From: Pseudomonas gingeri
GTDB taxonomy: Bacteria; Pseudomonadota; Gammaproteobacteria; Pseudomonadales; Pseudomonadaceae
Assembly: GCF_013386165.1 (NCBI RefSeq)
Contig: NZ_JACAOS010000018.1
Span: 409,382 to 473,381, forward strand
Reading direction: 5' to 3'
DNA length: 64,000 nucleotides
Numbering within the stretch: position 1 is the first letter of the stretch; each line of letters begins with the position of its first letter. Positions 61,301 through 64,000 of the stretch are shown here, in pieces. The translations under genes and the position numbers were made by a program. The notes beneath the pieces are model-generated. The model did not search any database and was not told where the DNA came from. It was given only the letters and a program-made list of their open reading frames with translations.

Positions 61301-64000
61301 AAATGGCCCTCTGGCAGGCGCAACTGGCCGGTCCCGTGGCCGACCTGCCCGGCGCGAACCGCCAGGGCGGGCGGCAGAACCGTCACGCCCAAACCCTGAG
61401 CGTCCGCTTGCCGGCGGCGCGCACCCGGGCTTTGCTGCAACAGGCGCCGGCGGCCTATCGCACCCAGGTCAACGATCTGTTGCTGACCGCCCTGGCGCGG
61501 GTTATCTGTCGCTGGACCGGTGCCGACTCGGCCCTGATCCAGCTCGAAGGCCATGGCCGCGAAACCCTGTTCGATGAGATCGACCTGACCCGCACCGTGG
61601 GTTGGTTCACCAGCGCCTACCCGGTGCGCCTGACCCCGTCCCTGATCGAGGAAGCCGCTGGACAGGGCGCCTCGATCAAGGCGATCAAGGAGCAATTGCG
61701 CGGCGTGCCGCACAAGGGCCTGGGCTATGGCGTGCTGCGTTATCTGGCCGATCCGGTGCATCGCACGGCGCTGGCGGCCCTGCCGCAAGCGGCGATCACC
61801 TTCAACTACCTGGGGCAGTTCGACCAGAGCTTTGGCGACGAGGCGTTGTTCCGTCCGCTGGACGAGTCGGCGGGGCAAGCCCATTCGCCGGAGGCACCGT
61901 TGCCCAACGAGTTGAGCATCGACAGCCAGGTGTATGGCGGTGAACTGGTCCTGCGCTGGACCTTCAGCCGCGAACGCCTCGCCCCGCAGACCGTCGCCGA
62001 ACTGGCGCAGGCCTACCTGGGTGAACTCGACAGCCTGATCGAACACTGCCTGAAAGACGGCAGCGGCGGCCTGACCCCGTCGGACTTCCCCTTGGCCCAC
62101 CTGACGCAGCCGCAGCTCGATGCACTGCCGGTGCCGGCGACCCGGATCGAAGATGTCTATCCACTGACGCCGATGCAGGAAGGCCTGCTGCTGCACACCT
62201 TGCTGGAGCCGGGGACCGGTCTGTACTACATGCAGGACCGCTACCGCATCAACAGCGAACTGGAACCGCAGCGTTTCGCCGAGGCCTGGCAGCAGGTGAT
62301 CGCCCGTCACGAAGCCCTGCGTGCCTCGTTCTGCTGGAACGTCGGCGAAGACATGTTGCAGGTTATCCACAAGCCCGGCAGCACACCGTTCGAATACCTG
62401 GACTGGAGCCTGGAAGCCGAGGCCGCCCATGAACCGCGCCTGCAAGCCTTGCTCGAAAGCGAGCGGGTGGCCGGTTTCGATCTGCTGCGCGAGGCGCCGT
62501 TCCACCTGCGCCTGATCAAGGTCGGTGCGGCACGCTACTGGTTCATGATGAGCAACCATCACATCCTGATCGATGCCTGGTGCCGTTCGCTGCTGATGGA
62601 CGACTTCTTTGCAATCTACACCGCCATGGGCGAGGGCCGTGAGGCGCAGTTGGTGCAGCCGCCACGCTACCGCGACTATATCGGCTGGCTGCAACGCCAG
62701 GACCTGGTGCAAGCCCGGCAGTGGTGGAAACACAACCTGCAAGGTTTCGAACGCGCGACGCATATCCCCAGCGACCGGCCGTTCCTGCGTGAACACGCGG
62801 GTGCCACTGGCGGGATGCGCGTGGGTGACTGCTACACCCGCCTTGATGTCCGTGATGGGGCGCGCCTGCGGGAGTTGGCCCAGCAGCATCAACTGACGGT
62901 AAACACCTTTGCCCAGGCGGCCTGGGCGCTGGTCCTGCGTCGTTTCAGCGGTGATCGGGATGTGCTGTTCGGCGTGACCGTGGCCGGTCGTCCGGTGGAC
63001 ATGCCGCAGATGCAACGCACCGTCGGCCTGTTTATCAACAGCATCGCGCTGCGGGTGAAATTGCCGCAGGACGGTGTGAGCTGCAGCGTGCGTGATTGGC
63101 TGAGCGGCTTGCTGGCGCACAACATGGAACTGCGCGAGTACGAATACCTGCCCCTGGTGAATATCCAGGAACACAGCGAACTGCCCAAGGGCCAGCCGCT
63201 GTTCGACAGCCTGTTCGTGTTCGAGAACGCCCCGGTGCAGGTCTCGGTACTCGACCATGCCCAGAGCTTCAACGCGACCTCGGACTCGGGCCGTACCCAC
63301 ACCAACTTCCCGCTGACGGCGGTCTGCTATCCGGGCGATGACCTGGGGCTGCACCTGTCCTACGACCAGCGTTATTTCGAGGAGGCCAGCGTCGAGCGCC
63401 TGCTCGGCGAGTTCAAGCGCCTGTTGCTGGCCTTGATGGACGGCTTGCACGGCGATATGGCCGACTTGCCGCTGCTGAGCGAGGACGAGCGCGAGTTCCT
63501 GCTGCACGGTTGCAACCAGAGCGAGCGGGCCTACCCGCTGGAACAGAGTTATGTGGCGCTGTTCGAGGCGCGGGTCGACGAGCACCCGCAAAGGATCGTG
63601 GCGAGCTGCCTGGATCAGCAGCAAAGTTACCAGCAACTGAACCTGGCGGCCAACCGCCTGGGCCATGCGCTGGTCGCGGCCGGGGTCGGTTTCGATCAGC
63701 CGGTGGCCCTGTTGGCCGAACGTGGCCTGGAACTGCTGGGCATGATCGTCGGCAGCTTCAAGGCGGGTGCCGGCTACCTGCCGCTGGACCCGGGCCTGCC
63801 TGGCCAGCGCCTGAGCCGGATCGTCGAATTGAGCCGCACGCCATTGCTGGTCTGCACCCGAGATTGCCTGGAGCGGGCCCGGACGTTGCTGGAAGAGTTC
63901 GCCGAGCCGCTGCGTCCCAAGCTGCTGGTCTGGGAAGAGGTTCAACAGGGTGCTTATGCCGCGTCCAACCCCGGTATCCACAGTACCCCGGATAATCTCG
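52360..64000 (+). CDS. pvdL: Pyoverdine chromophore NRPS PvdL (incomplete at window end)
   Basis: The gene runs off the window after 3880 codons. The frame begins at ATG 52360 (MMDAFDLPS) with AGGA upstream. Domains in order: a fatty acyl-AMP ligase (1-580; LQYTSGSTALPKG); carrier Ser621 (GGNS); C1 (HHIIADG at 812); A1 (about 1130-1625; IYTSGSTGQPKG); carrier Ser1677 (GGHS); C2 (HHIVTEG); A2 (about 2195-2690; IYTSGSTGKPKG); carrier Ser2748 (GGDS); an epimerase (HHLVVDG at 2924); C3 (HHILIDA at 3400); and the start of A3. This matches PvdL, which starts the acylated L-Glu, D-Tyr, L-Dab precursor of the chromophore. Residue specificities come from family knowledge, not from codes I computed. 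Confidence 0.94.
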   Translation, partial: MMDAFDLPSTLAQALQRRAAQTPDRLALRFLAESQEQGAVLSYRDLDLRARTIAAALQARAEVGDRAVLLFPSGPDYVAAFFGCLYAGVIAVPAYPPESARRHHQERLLSIIADAEPRLVLTQEALREPLLQMDELSAADAPGLLSVDQLDSALAAHWNPPELQADDIAFLQYTSGSTALPKGVQVSHGNLVANELLIRRGFGIDLNPDDVIVSWLPLYHDMGLIGGLLQPIFSGVPCVLMSPAYFLARPLRWLEAMSEYGGTISGGPDFAYRLCSERVSDSALARLDLSRWRVAYSGSEPIRLDTLERFAEQFAPCGFDEQAWFASYGLAEATLFVAGGQRGRGIPALHLDDAALAQNRAQPGSGNAVMSCGTGQPGHAVQVVEPNTLQVLAENQVGEVWATGPSIALGYWRNPEASAKTFVEHAGATWLRTGDLGFLRDGELYITGRLKDMLIVRGHNLYPQDIEKTIEREVEVVRKGRVAAFAVTDQGEEGIGIAAEISRSVRKILPPEALIKAIRQAVAEAYQQAPSVVVLLNPGALPKTSSGKLQRSACRSRLADGSLDAYAVFPDRSTDAATDLAAAGGDAGNELQALIGRIWSELLQVAQVESADHFFLLGGNSILATQVVARLREALGIELNLRLLFEAPTLGDFSAQVARLQQDGGLAQGAIAALARNQDLPQSLAQNRLWFLWQLDPQSSAYTIPGALRLRGELDEAALRSSFQQLLDRHESLRTRFLERDGQALQRIEAKASFELQCIDLGDLPAEAREARARQIREDEAHSQFDLEKGPLLWVTLVRLDEQEHQLLVTMHHIIADGWSLNILMDEFARLYAAATQGQVAELAPLLLHYADYAGWQRQWLAQGEGQRQLDYWKARLGGDELPTLSLATDHPRSAQKRQSAERLTLRLDAALGDAVRQTARAFESTPFMLLLSVFQSLLHRYSGQQDIRIGVPSANRPRLETQGLIGFFINTLVLRVELEARLPFSELLARTRQATLEAQANQDLPFEQLLEAFPQAREQGLFQVLFNHQQRDLTALRRLPGLLADELPWHSREAKFDLQLHSEEDRSGRLSLSFDYADELFDPRTIERLAGHFVSLLREVCAQPQLALGDVQLLDSREQAQQAEWAVAPCAPARQWLPELLEQQARLTPERIALQWAGGSLDFAALHTQANRLAHYLRDKGVGPDVRVAIAAERSPQLLIGLLAIIKAGGAYVPLDPDYPAERLAYMLADSGVELLLTQSHLLDSLPVAAGVSAIALDLLKLDTWPSQAPGLHLEGEHLAYVIYTSGSTGQPKGVGNTHAALAERLQWMQATYALDDSDVLMQKAPISFDVSVWECFWPLVTGCRLVLAGPGEHRDPQRIAQLVQTYGVTTLHFVPALLQLFVHEPQVSACGSLRRLFSGGEALSAELRDRTLEALPQVQLHNRYGPTETAINVTHWQCQVTDGERSPIGRPLGNVIARVLDADLNPLPAGVPGELCIGGIGLARGYLGRPGLTAERFVADPLGEAGARLYRTGDRVRWTADGVLEYLGRLDQQVKLRGFRLEPQEIEARLLALEEVAQAVVLVRETAAGAQLIGYYTSPASDEPEAQQNDRLKAVLADELPDYMVPSQLVRLDAMPLSPSGKLDRQALPEPQWQVREHLEPQSALEQQIAAIWREVLGQPRIGLRDDFFALGGHSLLATQIISRTRQACDVELPLRVLFEASELGAFAEQIRLIQGSGRRNLQTAILPVDRSRPVPLSYSQQRMWFLWQMEPDSPAYNVGGMARLNGVLDLASFEAALQALILRHETLRTTFPSVDGVACQRVAAETGLSLALKDFTGFDRATCEQRLQQLADSEAHQPFDLETGPLLRACLVKAAEQEHYFVLTLHHIVTEGWAMDIFARELSALYEAFAEGRESPLAPLAVQYLDYSAWQREWLESGERQRQLDYWTAQLGHEHPLLELPGDRPRPPVQSHRGELYRFDLDDALAARVRAFNAEQGLTLFMTMTAALAVLLYRYSGQSDLRIGAPVANRIRPESEGLIGAFLNTQVLRCQLDGQMRVGELFEQVRHTVIEGQSHQDLPFDQLVEALQPPRSAAYNPLFQVMCNVQRWEFQQSRRLGEMTVEYLVNDARATKFDLNLEVTDLDQRLGCCLTYSTDLFDEPRIARMAEHWRNLLQALLEDPQQRLCELPLLQADEQQALHDSLAIEAGEQRLDQCIQSLFGQQVLARPDAPALTFAGETLSYGELDRRANRLAWRLREQGVGPQVRVGLALERSLDLVVGLLAILKAGGAYVPLDPEYPLDRLHYMIEDSAVGLLLSHSALLDALGPLPSGVASWCLEEDGPALVDYPASELPFINLPQHQAYLIYTSGSTGKPKGVVVSHGEIAMHCQAVIRRFEMQPDDCELHFYSINFDAATERLLVPLLSGARVVLRAQGQWDAEQICQLIEEQRVNVLGFTPSYGSQLAQWLATQARTLPVRLCITGGEALTGEHLQRIRAAFKPQLFFNAYGPTETVVMPLASLAPEQLEEGVASVPIGRVVGARVAFILDEDLALLPQGATGELYVGGAGLAQGYHERPGMTAERFVADPFSAAGGRLYRTGDRVRQLADGQVEYLGRVDHQVKIRGFRIELGEIENRLLEHPAIREAVVLALEMPGGRQLAAYLTSDVAEQDEAQQAALREALKLHLKRQLPDYMVPAHLILLAQMPLTGNGKLDRRALPAPDPELNRQHYVAPSNELEQCLAAIWSEVLNLSQVGLHDNFFELGGDSILSIQVVSRARAQGIHFSPRDLFQHQTVQSLAAVATRSERIVAEQGLLSGASGLTPIQHWFFDNEIAERQHWNQAVLLAPTRTLEPHALENALLLLLEHHDALRLSFTRPHGQWLAEYAAPTAVSVLQQVRVTDWAQCAELYSEAQRSLDLQQGPLLRALLVDGPQGEQRLLLAIHHLVVDGVSWRILLDDLQTAYGQLIEGRAVQLPTKTSALRDWAARLQAYAGSESLREEMALWQAQLAGPVADLPGANRQGGRQNRHAQTLSVRLPAARTRALLQQAPAAYRTQVNDLLLTALARVICRWTGADSALIQLEGHGRETLFDEIDLTRTVGWFTSAYPVRLTPSLIEEAAGQGASIKAIKEQLRGVPHKGLGYGVLRYLADPVHRTALAALPQAAITFNYLGQFDQSFGDEALFRPLDESAGQAHSPEAPLPNELSIDSQVYGGELVLRWTFSRERLAPQTVAELAQAYLGELDSLIEHCLKDGSGGLTPSDFPLAHLTQPQLDALPVPATRIEDVYPLTPMQEGLLLHTLLEPGTGLYYMQDRYRINSELEPQRFAEAWQQVIARHEALRASFCWNVGEDMLQVIHKPGSTPFEYLDWSLEAEAAHEPRLQALLESERVAGFDLLREAPFHLRLIKVGAARYWFMMSNHHILIDAWCRSLLMDDFFAIYTAMGEGREAQLVQPPRYRDYIGWLQRQDLVQARQWWKHNLQGFERATHIPSDRPFLREHAGATGGMRVGDCYTRLDVRDGARLRELAQQHQLTVNTFAQAAWALVLRRFSGDRDVLFGVTVAGRPVDMPQMQRTVGLFINSIALRVKLPQDGVSCSVRDWLSGLLAHNMELREYEYLPLVNIQEHSELPKGQPLFDSLFVFENAPVQVSVLDHAQSFNATSDSGRTHTNFPLTAVCYPGDDLGLHLSYDQRYFEEASVERLLGEFKRLLLALMDGLHGDMADLPLLSEDEREFLLHGCNQSERAYPLEQSYVALFEARVDEHPQRIVASCLDQQQSYQQLNLAANRLGHALVAAGVGFDQPVALLAERGLELLGMIVGSFKAGAGYLPLDPGLPGQRLSRIVELSRTPLLVCTRDCLERARTLLEEFAEPLRPKLLVWEEVQQGAYAASNPGIHSTPDNL

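Noticed and set aside
52345..63981. Very long open frames on the minus strand across pvdL (up to 1636 codons)
   Set aside because: They are antisense shadows of a high-GC NRPS gene. The plus frame carries intact NRPS motifs throughout, while the minus frames are low-complexity Gln/Gly/Arg-rich and match no family.

Overview
The window looks like a chromosomal segment of a fluorescent Pseudomonas, most likely the P. fluorescens group. The evidence is two tandem cbb3 oxidase operons beside ccoGH, the aer-acnA-rlmM-tusA block, an acyclic-terpene (atu) cluster, the pyoverdine genes pvdS-pvdG-pvdL, and high-GC coding with interspersed REP-type palindromes. I see no rRNA, tRNA, CRISPR array, integrase or insertion sequence.

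Region 1 (1-9.4 kb, all minus strand) is microaerobic respiration. ccoN2O2Q2P2 is followed by its tandem paralogue ccoN1O1Q1P1 and then the maturation genes ccoG and ccoH. ANR/FNR-type palindromes lie upstream of ccoN2 (strong), ccoG and ccoN1 (both weaker).

Region 2 (9.4-27.1 kb) is the accessory part. It holds five paralogous modular beta-sandwich proteins of 241, 492, 617, 634 and 2664 residues, all on the minus strand and all without a visible signal peptide. The largest also carries six tandem copies of a domain that resembles a degenerate JAB/DUF4329-like fold, and two copies of a BIG2-like plus lectin-like unit. A type Va autotransporter and an alpha/beta hydrolase on the plus strand are embedded among them. 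From memory of P. aeruginosa PAO1, ccoN2 lies close to aer-acnA there, so this looks like an inserted block. It is the best candidate for an undescribed system.

Region 3 (27.1-41.3 kb) is housekeeping: an Aer-type aerotaxis receptor, a CPBP membrane protease, aconitase A, RlmM, TusA, a MATE exporter, PdxB, a small conserved protein, an MsbA-like ABC exporter, an orphan C-terminal fragment of a larger protein, PpnP and a DEDDh exonuclease. REP palindromes fill several gaps.

Region 4 (41.3-49.7 kb) is a compact acyclic terpene/leucine-type catabolic operon, atuA-C-D-E-F, with divergent atuR. Two 13-bp operator copies sit in the atuA-atuR gap. atuB, atuG and atuH are absent at this locus.

Region 5 (49.7-64 kb) is iron acquisition. 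A periplasmic solute-binding protein converges on pvdS, the iron-starvation sigma factor, which has a Fur-like box upstream. A PvdS-type promoter precedes a nine-codon leader, pvdG (type II thioesterase) and the giant NRPS gene pvdL, which makes the pyoverdine chromophore precursor and is cut by the window end.
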